64,000 bases of DNA from NCBI RefSeq assembly GCF_019711355.1, contig NZ_CP081297.1:1116001-1180000 (forward strand), given 5' to 3'. Below, piece after piece: positions 52,724 through 61,074 of the stretch. Made by a program: the position numbers and the translations under genes. The DNA comes from Qipengyuania psychrotolerans (GTDB lineage Bacteria; Pseudomonadota; Alphaproteobacteria; Sphingomonadales; Sphingomonadaceae). Every line of letters begins with the position of its first letter. Within the stretch, counting starts at the first letter, position 1. The notes below the pieces were generated by a model, which saw nothing but the letters and a program-made list of their open reading frames with translations, was not told the DNA's origin and ran no database searches.

Positions 52724-55240
52724 ATGAGTGACACGACCTATCTCGAATATGTGCGCACGCGCCTGACCGGCGATCCGGCTCGGTTTATCAGCTGGATGCG
52801 TGAGAACTGGCACGAAAGCCGCCGCCTGCGGGTGGTGACTTATCTCGTCGGTATAGCGGTCATGTTGCTGGTCCTTCTGTGGGCGTCGCTGGCGCGCAAT
52901 CTTCCTGATGCAGAATCGCTGCTGGAATATGAGACACCGCTGCCCACCGTTGTGCGCGGCGTCGATGGCGAGATCGTACACTCCTACGCCCGCGAACGGC
53001 GCGTCCAGTTACAGTATGTGGATTTTCCGCGTCCGATGATCGAGGCCTTTCTGTCGGCTGAGGACAAGACGTTTTTCACCCATGGCGGGGTCGATTTCAC
53101 CGGCACCCTCAATGCAGTTGTCGATTACGCCGTCAAATTCGGATCGGGCGAGCGAGCGGTGGGCGGATCCACCATAACGCAGCAGGTCGCGAAGAACCTG
53201 CTGCTGGGTGATGAGTACTCAGTGACGCGCAAAGTGAAGGAAATGCTCCTCGCACAGCGCATCGAGCAGGTCCTCACCAAGCAAGAGATCATCGAGCTTT
53301 ATCTCAATGAAATTCCGCTGGGCCGGCGGAGCTTCGGTGTCCAGGCTGCCTCGCGCGCATACTTCGACAAGGATGTTGCAGACCTCGACCTGCATGAAAC
53401 CGCGTTTCTCGCAATTCTGCCTAAAGCTCCTGAGCGTTACGGGCGTGAGCGGTACCGCGATCTTGCGGTGACGCGGCGCAATTTCGTGCTCGATCAGATG
53501 GTCGCGAACGATTTTGTCACGCAGGCCGCTGCCAATACCGCAAAGGCTCAACCGCTTGGCCTCGTCCAGCAACGCAGCGAACGGTCTGCAGATGCTGGAT
53601 ACTTCCTCGAAGAAGTTCGCCGCCAGTTGATCGACGACTTTGGCGAGACGGCCGAGGATGGGGGCAACAGTGTCTACTCTGGCGGGCTCTGGGTGCGAAC
53701 CTCTCTCGACACCGAATTGCAGGACGCAGCGCGCGATGCGCTAAGAGCCCAATTGCTGAGTTATCACGGTAATCGCGGCTACACCGGCCCGCTCGCGACC
53801 CTCAATCCCGACAACGGCAGCCTCCATTCGCAGCTCGCGTCTTCCAACCTCGGTATCAATTACCGTGATTGGCGAGTTGGGGTGATTACCGCAGGCGGAT
53901 CATCACCGACCATCGGGCTGACCGACGGTGAAGATTACCCCCTATCTGGCGCGCCAGATAATTTGAAAATTGGCGATGTCGTCGCGGCTGAGAAATCGGG
54001 TTCCGGATACCTTTTGCGCGCTGTGCCGCAGGTATCGGGAGCCTTCCTTGCAGAGGCTCCGCAAACCGGCCGCATCCTGGCAATGCAGGGCGGGTTCGAC
54101 AGCCGGCTAGGAAGCTTCAACCGTGCAACACAGGCGCTGCGCCAGCCCGGTTCAACCATCAAGCCGTTCGTTTATGCTGCGGCGCTCGACAATGGAATGA
54201 CCCCCGCCACTCAGGTTCCCGACCAGACATTCTGCGTTTGGCAGGGTGCTCAGCTGGGTGAGAAGTGCTTCCGCAATTTCGGCGGCGGCGGCGGCGGCGA
54301 ACATACCCTGCGCTGGGGCCTTGAGCAGAGCCGCAATCTAATGACCGTTCACATCGCCGATGACACGGGGATGCAGAATGTAACCAGTACGATCGCGCGC
54401 GTCGGAATAGGCGATTACGACCCCTATTACTCCTTCGCACTTGGCGCAGGCGACACTACGGTCGCGCGCATGGTCAACGCTTACGCAGCTTTGGCAAACT
54501 GGGGCAGGCAGAACGAAGGCAGCGTGATCGACTACGTGCAAGACCGCCGGGGGAAGGTCATCTTCCGTTCGGACAAGCGCGAATGCACATCATGCAGCAT
54601 GGAAGAATGGGACGGCCAGCCCATGCCCCGGTTCGAACCTTCGGGTAAGCAGGTTCTCGATCCGCGCACAGCTTTCCAGATGGTGCACATGCTGCAAGGC
54701 GTGGTCACTCGCGGCACTGCCGTGCGGCTGCGCAGCCTGGAGCTACCACTGTTCGGCAAGACCGGCACCACCAACGGTCCAACCAATGCGTGGTTCGTAG
54801 GCGGCACGCCGGATATTATTGCCGGGATGTATGTCGGCTTTGACCAACCACGCAATCTGGGTGGCTGGGTGCAAGGCGGGAACACCGCTGCGCCGATCAT
54901 GAAGCGGTTCGTGGAGGAAACCAAGGATCGCTGGACAGCGCAGGACTTTATTGCGCCTCCCGGCATACGCATGGTCAAGATCGACAGGCGTACGGGTAAG
55001 CGCGTGTTCGAAGGCACTCCATCGAATGACCCCAATGCCGCTGTGATCTGGGAGGCGTTCAAGCCAGACACGGAACCACCGCGTTCAACCCGTTCCGATG
55101 AACTCGCTGCAAAGCGCGCCGAGATTTTGGAGCTTATCCGCCGAGCCCGGCAAGGGGTGAGGGCAGACCGCGCGTCAAACTCGTCCAGTCGTGACGAACC
55201 AGCCGGCGATTTCGTCGAGGATAACGAAGGCCTCTACTAG
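52724..55240 (+). CDS. mrcA: Penicillin-binding protein 1A
   Basis: 838-residue bifunctional peptidoglycan synthase. A transmembrane anchor lies near residues 40-62. The GT51 transglycosylase domain shows SAEDKTFFTHGG with the catalytic Glu, and GGSTITQQVAKNLLL near residue 147. The transpeptidase has Ser477 in GSTIKPF, the SRN motif in EQSRNLMT, and KTGTT with Lys679. An OB-like insert lies between. The C-terminus is charged and probably unstructured. An unusual run of glycines (FGGGGGGEH) occurs near residue 520. Confidence 0.95.
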   Translation: MSDTTYLEYVRTRLTGDPARFISWMRENWHESRRLRVVTYLVGIAVMLLVLLWASLARNLPDAESLLEYETPLPTVVRGVDGEIVHSYARERRVQLQYVDFPRPMIEAFLSAEDKTFFTHGGVDFTGTLNAVVDYAVKFGSGERAVGGSTITQQVAKNLLLGDEYSVTRKVKEMLLAQRIEQVLTKQEIIELYLNEIPLGRRSFGVQAASRAYFDKDVADLDLHETAFLAILPKAPERYGRERYRDLAVTRRNFVLDQMVANDFVTQAAANTAKAQPLGLVQQRSERSADAGYFLEEVRRQLIDDFGETAEDGGNSVYSGGLWVRTSLDTELQDAARDALRAQLLSYHGNRGYTGPLATLNPDNGSLHSQLASSNLGINYRDWRVGVITAGGSSPTIGLTDGEDYPLSGAPDNLKIGDVVAAEKSGSGYLLRAVPQVSGAFLAEAPQTGRILAMQGGFDSRLGSFNRATQALRQPGSTIKPFVYAAALDNGMTPATQVPDQTFCVWQGAQLGEKCFRNFGGGGGGEHTLRWGLEQSRNLMTVHIADDTGMQNVTSTIARVGIGDYDPYYSFALGAGDTTVARMVNAYAALANWGRQNEGSVIDYVQDRRGKVIFRSDKRECTSCSMEEWDGQPMPRFEPSGKQVLDPRTAFQMVHMLQGVVTRGTAVRLRSLELPLFGKTGTTNGPTNAWFVGGTPDIIAGMYVGFDQPRNLGGWVQGGNTAAPIMKRFVEETKDRWTAQDFIAPPGIRMVKIDRRTGKRVFEGTPSNDPNAAVIWEAFKPDTEPPRSTRSDELAAKRAEILELIRRARQGVRADRASNSSSRDEPAGDFVEDNEGLY

Positions 55241-55329
55241 ACAGCTTTCCGTTTGAAGGTGCCCGCCGCTTTACAATCGGCGCTCGCGCGTTAGGTGGAC
55301 GGGCCAAGGGATTACAAGGAATTTGCGCT

Positions 55330-56457
55330 ATGCGTGCCGAAGGGCAGGCTCATATTGATCGTATCGCCGCCGCGTTGGGACTGGTTCGCCAGTCGCTCGA
55401 CTGGGAGCGCGCTCTGCGCCGGCTCGACGAACTTGACGCCCGTGTTCAGGACCCCACGCTTTGGGATGATCCGAAGCAGGCACAGGCGATCACTCAGGAA
55501 CAGAAACGCCTCGAAACCGCGATAAATACGGTTCGCGAAATCGAGAGTGAAATGAACGATGCCGTCGAATTCGTCGAGATGGGCGATGCGGAAGGCGACG
55601 AAGAAGTGGTGCAGGAAGGGCTGGCCAGCCTCGCCAAGCTTGCCGACCGTGCGGATCGGGACAAGGTGCAGGCGCTGCTTTCGGGTGAAGCGGATGGCAA
55701 TGACACCTATCTCGAAATCCATGCAGGTGCGGGCGGTACGGAAAGCCAGGACTGGGCTGAAATGCTCTTCCGGATGTACACCCGCTGGGCCGAGCGGCGC
55801 GGCTTCAAGGTCGAAACGGTGGAATACCAGGCCGGCGACCAGGCCGGGATCAAGTCGGCAACGCTGCTGATCAAGGGTGAGAACGCCTATGGTTATGCCA
55901 AGACCGAAAGCGGTGTGCATCGCCTGGTTCGGATAAGTCCTTACGACAGCTCTGCCCGCCGCCATACCAGCTTCAGTTCGGTCTGGGTCTATCCCGTAAT
56001 CGATGACGATATCGACATCGAGATCAATCCGTCAGACCTCAAGATCGACACGTACCGTGCATCGGGCGCGGGCGGTCAGCACGTAAACACCACCGATTCC
56101 GCAGTGCGCATTACGCACCAGCCGACCGGTATTGTCGTGGCGAGCCAGAACGACCGAAGCCAGCACAAGAACCGCGCAACGGCTATGGGCATGTTGAAAG
56201 CGCGCCTGTTCGAGCGCGAGATGGCAGAGCGCGAGGCTGTTGCTTCCGGGGAATACCAGGAAAAGAGCGACATTGGCTGGGGCCATCAGATCCGCAGCTA
56301 TGTCTTGCAGCCCTACCAGATGGTGAAGGACCTTCGCACCGGCGTCACTTCGCCCAATCCGGACGATGTGCTGGACGGCGCAGTCGATCAGTTTATCTCC
56401 GCAGCACTCGCCCAGCTCGTAACGGGCGAAACGGTCGAGGTGGAGGATACCGAGTGA
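55330..56457 (+). CDS. prfB: Peptide chain release factor 2
   Basis: 375 residues, recognising UGA and UAA. The GGQ motif is at 248-250 in GAGGQHVNTTDS. The codon-recognition tripeptide, SPF in E. coli RF2, reads SPY in ISPYDSSARRHTSF, a common alphaproteobacterial form. The gene is one open frame, without the programmed +1 frameshift of E. coli prfB, and starts at the usual position near MRAEGQAHIDRI. It overlaps the following gene by 4 bases (GTGA). Confidence 0.96.
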   Translation: MRAEGQAHIDRIAAALGLVRQSLDWERALRRLDELDARVQDPTLWDDPKQAQAITQEQKRLETAINTVREIESEMNDAVEFVEMGDAEGDEEVVQEGLASLAKLADRADRDKVQALLSGEADGNDTYLEIHAGAGGTESQDWAEMLFRMYTRWAERRGFKVETVEYQAGDQAGIKSATLLIKGENAYGYAKTESGVHRLVRISPYDSSARRHTSFSSVWVYPVIDDDIDIEINPSDLKIDTYRASGAGGQHVNTTDSAVRITHQPTGIVVASQNDRSQHKNRATAMGMLKARLFEREMAEREAVASGEYQEKSDIGWGHQIRSYVLQPYQMVKDLRTGVTSPNPDDVLDGAVDQFISAALAQLVTGETVEVEDTE

Positions 56458-57173
56458 AGTTTCGCATCGTCACCGTCCTTTGCGTGCTCATCTTGGGCGG
56501 ATGCGATGTGACTGTCGGCGATGATGAGGCCATCAACACCTTCCCTGAACCGGACAGACCCGTTTCGGAGATCGGTTCGAATCAATTCTCGACCGAAGAC
56601 GCCCGTGACAGCCGCGGCGAGGCCCAGAAGGTCATGGATCTGGCCGAAATCGGCCCCGGTATGACGGTGGCCGATATCGGCGCCGGAGATGGTTACTACA
56701 CCGTCCGTCTCGCGCCCCGGGTAGGGAACAAAGGCAGGGTCTTGGCGCAAGACATTGACGGAGATGCGCTTATGCGGCTCGGGCGGCGTGTCGAACGTGA
56801 AGGCTTGCGCAACATTTCCATCCGCAAGGGTCAGCCTGACGACCCGATGCTTCCGGCCAACAGTTTTGATCGCATTTTCATGGTCCACATGTATCATGAA
56901 ATTCAGCAGCCCTACGCGTTTCTGTGGAATATGTGGCCGAGCCTGCGCGAAGGCGGGCAGGTTATCGTGGTCGACGTAGATCGCCCAACCGACCAGCACG
57001 GCATCGATCCGCTTCTCTTGTCGTGCGAATTTCGCCGCGTCGGATATGAATTGGTCGAGTTCAAGGCGGCGCCCGAATTGTCGGGGTACTATGCACAGTT
57101 CAAGGCAGCCGCTAACAGGCCAGAGCCTAAAGACATAAAGCCTTGCCGGACCGACGAGATCGAACTGGACTAG
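56454..57173 (+). CDS. Methyltransferase-fold lipoprotein
   Basis: 239 residues, GTG start at 56454. The N-terminus MKFRIVTVLCVLILGGC is a lipoprotein signal with lipobox LGGC and Cys17. The rest is a class I SAM methyltransferase-like domain: VADIGAGDGYYTVRL near residue 79, RVLAQDIDGDALMRL near residue 97, FDRIFMVHMYHEI near residue 140, and GGQVIVVDVDRP near residue 166. It fits the group of exported proteins annotated as predicted methyltransferases. Since free SAM is not expected in the periplasm, true function is open. Confidence 0.8.
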   Translation: MKFRIVTVLCVLILGGCDVTVGDDEAINTFPEPDRPVSEIGSNQFSTEDARDSRGEAQKVMDLAEIGPGMTVADIGAGDGYYTVRLAPRVGNKGRVLAQDIDGDALMRLGRRVEREGLRNISIRKGQPDDPMLPANSFDRIFMVHMYHEIQQPYAFLWNMWPSLREGGQVIVVDVDRPTDQHGIDPLLLSCEFRRVGYELVEFKAAPELSGYYAQFKAAANRPEPKDIKPCRTDEIELD

Positions 57174-57208
57174 CCGCAGGCCAGGGCCGCAACGAGAGAG
57201 AGAATTAC

Positions 57209-58615
57209 ATGAGTTTCAAGGGTCTTAGCCCCATCGTTTATGGCGGCCGCGAAGTCTGGCCGCTGGTCGAAGGCGGGAAGGGCGTTTCAGCCACAAACCA
57301 TGCAAGCTCCGGTGCCTGGGCAGCCGCTGGCGGCATCGGGACGGTCAGCGCGGTCAATGCAGATAGCTATGACGAGGATGGAAACCCCATCCCGCAGGTC
57401 TATCCGCAGGCAACGCGCAAGGAACGCTTTGAACAGCTTGTCCGGTACGGAATTGACGGCGCAACCGAGCAGGTGAAGCGCGCTCATGAAATTTCGGGCG
57501 GGAAGGGCGCGATCAACATCAATGTGTTGTGGGAAATGGGCGGCGCACAGCAGGTTCTCGAAGGTGTGCTGGAAAACTGCCCCGGGCTTGTGACCGGTGT
57601 CACCTGTGGCGCTGGCATGCCGTACAAACTTGCCGAGATCGCTGCAAAGTATAACGTCCACTACCTGCCGATCGTAAGCTCAGCCCGTGCATTTCGCGCG
57701 CTCTGGAAGCGGAGTTATTCGAAAGTCCCGCACCTGATGGCGGCTGTCGTTTACGAAGATCCATGGCTGGCAGGTGGGCATAACGGTCTTTCCAATGCCG
57801 AGGATCCGCGCAAGCCCGAAGATCCCTATCCACGCGTCAAGGCGCTTCGCGAAACGATGCGCGCAGAAGGCGTGTCGGAAGATACCGCGATCGTGATGGC
57901 CGGCGGTGTGTGGTTCCTGCGCGAATGGAACGACTGGATCGACAATCCCGAACTGGGCAAGATCATGTTCCAGTTTGGCACTCGTCCATTGCTGACCGAG
58001 GAAAGCCCGATTCCGCAGGTCTGGAAAGACATGCTGCGAACCGTTGAGCCGGGTGATGTGTTACTCCACAAATTCAGCCCGACCGGTTTCTATTCCAGCG
58101 CGGTAAAGACCCCGTTCCTGTATGATCTGATGCATCGGTCGGAACGCCAGATTCCTATCTTCAAGCGTGACCAGGAAGAGGGCACGATCCCCTTGGCCGA
58201 TCACGGGAAGGCCAAATATTTCTTCGTACATCCCGGAGACCAGCGCAAGGCGCAGGCTTGGATGGCAGAAGGCTTTACCGAAGCACTCAAGACGCCAGAC
58301 GAAACGGTTGTTTTTGCCACTCCGGAAAGCGCCGAGCAAATCCGTGAAGACCAGCAAAACTGCATGGGCTGTCTGTCGCACTGCCAGTTCTCGAGCTGGA
58401 AGGACCATGACAATCATACAACGGGCCGGTTGGCTGATCCGCGGAGCTTCTGCATCCAGAAAACCCTGCAGGACATCGCCCATGGCGGAGACCCGGACGA
58501 AAACCTGGCCTTCGCAGGACACGCTGCATATCGCTTCAAGCAGGACCCGTTCTATTCCAACAACTACACGCCGAGCGTGAAGCAGTTGGTGGAGCGCATC
58601 CTTACCGGGGATTGA
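57209..58615 (+). CDS. Nitronate monooxygenase-like flavoprotein with cysteine cluster
   Basis: 468 residues from ATG 57209, after a GAGAGAGAGA ribosome binding site. A TIM-barrel FMN-dependent 2-nitropropane dioxygenase/enoyl reductase-like fold is indicated by TGVTCGAGMPYKLAEIA, VHYLPIVSSARAFR, MAAVVYEDPWLAGGHNG and MFQFGTRPLLTEE. Longer than usual because of a C-terminal segment with Cys385, Cys388, Cys392 and Cys415 (CMGCLSHC, then SFCIQK), a pattern suitable for an iron-sulfur cluster. Substrate unknown. Confidence 0.82.
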   Translation: MSFKGLSPIVYGGREVWPLVEGGKGVSATNHASSGAWAAAGGIGTVSAVNADSYDEDGNPIPQVYPQATRKERFEQLVRYGIDGATEQVKRAHEISGGKGAININVLWEMGGAQQVLEGVLENCPGLVTGVTCGAGMPYKLAEIAAKYNVHYLPIVSSARAFRALWKRSYSKVPHLMAAVVYEDPWLAGGHNGLSNAEDPRKPEDPYPRVKALRETMRAEGVSEDTAIVMAGGVWFLREWNDWIDNPELGKIMFQFGTRPLLTEESPIPQVWKDMLRTVEPGDVLLHKFSPTGFYSSAVKTPFLYDLMHRSERQIPIFKRDQEEGTIPLADHGKAKYFFVHPGDQRKAQAWMAEGFTEALKTPDETVVFATPESAEQIREDQQNCMGCLSHCQFSSWKDHDNHTTGRLADPRSFCIQKTLQDIAHGGDPDENLAFAGHAAYRFKQDPFYSNNYTPSVKQLVERILTGD

Positions 58616-58621
58616 GCCCAA

Positions 58622-59050
58622 TCAACGCCAGAGCTGCATAGCACGAATCGCGTCGGGCATCGTTTCGTCGGTGTCAGGACGCGAGATCGTTCGTTCGACG
58701 ATCTGCCATTTACGTTTGATTTTCGACTTGCGCCAAAGGTCCATCAGCCAGGTCTGGCCGGTCCAGGGAGTGTCGCCCATTCTTGCATCCAGCGTAAGCT
58801 GGGTGGCGAAGACGGCCACGGACCCGTGCCTTCGCACATAGACCTCGTCGAAGCGGTATTCCATGAGCTTGAAGCGCGTGGTTGCCGCTTCCAACCAGCT
58901 TGCGCGGTCCAGAATTGCGGCCTTGGTCGAGCCGAGCAGGAAAATGAAATCCCGCGAGGCAAGCGACTTCATCTGGTTGCGATCACGTTGCATCCATGCG
59001 CGCATCCAAAGGTGCTCAAGCGCTTCGATTTTCGAGGCAAATTCGTCCAT
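58622..59050 (-). CDS. NTF2-like / DUF4440 protein
   Basis: 142 residues from ATG 59050 (a TTG 30 bases upstream is possible). The small cone-shaped NTF2-like pattern is seen: FASKIEALEHLWMRAWMQRD at the N-terminus, DFIFLLGST, and the strand ending in WQIVERTISRP. No signal peptide. It is convergent with the flavoprotein gene, with only 6 bases between stops. Function unknown; family members include ketosteroid isomerases and many orphans. Confidence 0.72.
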   Translation of the reverse strand: MDEFASKIEALEHLWMRAWMQRDRNQMKSLASRDFIFLLGSTKAAILDRASWLEAATTRFKLMEYRFDEVYVRRHGSVAVFATQLTLDARMGDTPWTGQTWLMDLWRKSKIKRKWQIVERTISRPDTDETMPDAIRAMQLWR

Positions 59051-59103
59051 GCACCCAGCAATACTATGCTCGGGTTGCAATGCAACGCGGTTGGTCGCTT
59101 TGC

Positions 59104-60117
59104 TTAGGCGAGACCGGTGAGAACCTGGTCCGGCGGCCTATGGCCATCAGCCCACATGCGGATGTTTGCGATGACCTTGATGCCCGATTCTTCGCGGCCC
59201 TCCTGCGTGGCACTGCCGATATGGGGCAGGGTCATGACATTGGGATGCTTGATCAGTCGCGGGTCGACGTTTGGCTCATCAGGAAAAACATCGAGGCCTG
59301 CACCCAGAAGGCGCCCGCTCTCGAGCGCTGCGATCAAGGCTTCCTGATCGACCAGGTCGCCTCGGGCGGTATTGATGAGACTGGCACCTTCTTTCATCAG
59401 TCCGATGATGCGGGCATCGATCATACCGCGGGTCTCAGGCGTAGCCGGACAATGAAGCGTCAGAATGTCGCTGGTCGCAACGAGTTCATCGAGCGTTTCT
59501 ACCCACTGAGCGCTGAACATCCGCTCGATGGCTTCGGGCAATCTTTTTCGGTTGTGATACTGGATCTCAAGGCCGAAAGCCCGCGCCCTGTGCGCGACGG
59601 CTTGTCCAATCCGGCCCATACCGACGATCCCGAGCTTCTTGCCCCCGAGTTTGCGGCCCAGCATCGCTGTGGGTGCCCAGCCGGTCCACTGACCGCTGCG
59701 GATCAACTCGACACCCTCGCGGACGCGGCGCGGAACTCCGATAATTCCCGCCATCGTTAGATCTGCAGTATCATCGGTGAAGACGCCCGGAGTATTGGTG
59801 ACGATGATCTTGCGCTTGGACGCTGCCTTGAGGTCGATGTGCTCGGTTCCGGCGCCGAAATTGGCGATCAGGCCAAGGTCTGGGCCAGCGGCTGCGATAA
59901 TCTCTTCATCAATGCGGTCAGTGACCGTCGGAACCAGCACGTCACAGTGCTGCAAGCCTTCGATCAGGCTTTCGCGGTCCAGCGGCCTATCGGCAGGGTT
60001 GAGGCGTGCATCGAAGAGATCGCTCATCCGCTGCTCGACATTTACATCGAGGTGCCGGGTGACGAACACGCGCGGAGTGCGATCCAGGCGCTTTGAAGGT
60101 GTGTCATTTGAGGTCAT
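59104..60117 (-). CDS. D-2-hydroxyacid dehydrogenase (glyoxylate/hydroxypyruvate reductase type)
   Basis: 337 residues from ATG 60117. The NAD(P) Rossmann motif GIVGMGRIGQAVAHRA lies near residue 160; catalytic Arg in NTARGDLVD, Glu in FPDEPNVDP and His in LPHIGSAT are intact. It matches the D-glycerate dehydrogenase/GyaR group reducing hydroxypyruvate or glyoxylate. It diverges from the SH3-domain gene. Confidence 0.9.
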   Translation of the reverse strand: MTSNDTPSKRLDRTPRVFVTRHLDVNVEQRMSDLFDARLNPADRPLDRESLIEGLQHCDVLVPTVTDRIDEEIIAAAGPDLGLIANFGAGTEHIDLKAASKRKIIVTNTPGVFTDDTADLTMAGIIGVPRRVREGVELIRSGQWTGWAPTAMLGRKLGGKKLGIVGMGRIGQAVAHRARAFGLEIQYHNRKRLPEAIERMFSAQWVETLDELVATSDILTLHCPATPETRGMIDARIIGLMKEGASLINTARGDLVDQEALIAALESGRLLGAGLDVFPDEPNVDPRLIKHPNVMTLPHIGSATQEGREESGIKVIANIRMWADGHRPPDQVLTGLA

Positions 60118-60165
60118 TGTCCCGTTCGCTACGCTTAGGTGCGGGAAACGGTCAAGCGGAGCTTG

Positions 60166-60666
60166 ATGCCAATGGCTGGTCAACCTAAACGATTAGCGAT
60201 GTTTGCACGCCTTTTTGCCTTTTTCTTGCTTACCGCGGCCGCGCTTACGCCGCTCACCGCGCAAGAACGTGAAGTGCCGTATTGGGCAAGCATCCGGGCG
60301 ACCGAGCTCAACCTGCGTGTTGGCCCAAGCGCCGATTACAAGATCGACTGGGTCTATCGCCGCAAGGGACTGCCGGTGAAAGTCATCCGCGTGATGGAAG
60401 GCTGGCGCTTGATCGAGGATCCCGATGGAACGAGGGGCTGGGTCGTCCAGAGGCTCCTGACCCCCGATCGCGGAGCCATCGTTATCGGCGAGGGCGAAAG
60501 TGCCATTTACGCCGATCCCAATGCGACCTCGAAGGTCAAGTGGCGGATCGAACCCGGAGTTGTTGGCAAGCTGGGTGATTGCGAACAGGGATGGTGCGAA
60601 TTTTCAGTCGGCAATCGCGCCGGCTATGTTCCACAACAGCGGTTGTGGGGCGCCGGAGAACCTTAA
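60166..60666 (+). CDS. Secreted SH3-domain protein
   Basis: 166 residues from ATG 60166, with GGAG four bases upstream; ATGs at 60172 and 60199 are alternatives. A signal peptide (FARLFAFFLLTAAALTPLTAQ) precedes two bacterial SH3-like units: ATELNLRVGPSADYKIDWVY with GWRLIEDPDGTRGWV, then a second from about residue 100 ending AGYVPQQRLWG. This matches SH3_4-type periplasmic proteins, thought to bind cell-wall or peptide ligands. No enzymatic domain. Confidence 0.82.
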   Translation: MPMAGQPKRLAMFARLFAFFLLTAAALTPLTAQEREVPYWASIRATELNLRVGPSADYKIDWVYRRKGLPVKVIRVMEGWRLIEDPDGTRGWVVQRLLTPDRGAIVIGEGESAIYADPNATSKVKWRIEPGVVGKLGDCEQGWCEFSVGNRAGYVPQQRLWGAGEP

Positions 60667-60680
60667 TTCCCTTCCGAGTC

Positions 60681-61052
60681 CTAGGGCTGCTCTGGTGGCT
60701 TGCCGATGGCAGCTTCATCCACTTTGGCGACATCCTCTGACGGCCCGCTTTCAAAGCAGCTTTCTGGTTCGCTCCCGTCTGGATCATAGCAAATCTGATC
60801 GCCGTTGAGGCGCCATGTCCCGATCTCTATGGGATTGCCGTCGCCGTCTTGCTCGCTGTAGCTACCGTCCGCACCCAGTGTATGCCGGACGCGGCTTCCG
60901 TCCGGCAGTGTCGCTTCGTACGTCCCGGCGATGTCTTCAGGGGAGGGTGCGGCGGGCGAAGGGGCGGGTTCCGGTTCGATCTGGTTGCATCCAGCAAGCA
61001 GGATGCAACCAGCCGCTATTTCGAATCCTCGAATGCCGTAAAATCGCCCCAT
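60681..61052 (-). CDS. Putative small lipoprotein
   Basis: 123 residues from ATG 61052. The signal ends with lipobox LAGC (Cys22), then a proline/glutamate-rich linker and a compact beta domain (IAGTYEATLPDG, HTLGADGSY, GTWRLNGDQICY) with a probable disulfide between CYDP and SCFE. The beta part recalls small secreted META/lipocalin-like proteins, but I do not assign a family. It lies 22 bases after the thiolase gene, on the same strand. Confidence 0.62.
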   Translation of the reverse strand: MGRFYGIRGFEIAAGCILLAGCNQIEPEPAPSPAAPSPEDIAGTYEATLPDGSRVRHTLGADGSYSEQDGDGNPIEIGTWRLNGDQICYDPDGSEPESCFESGPSEDVAKVDEAAIGKPPEQP

Positions 61053-61074
61053 AAGCTGCCGCGCCAATTCCTGA

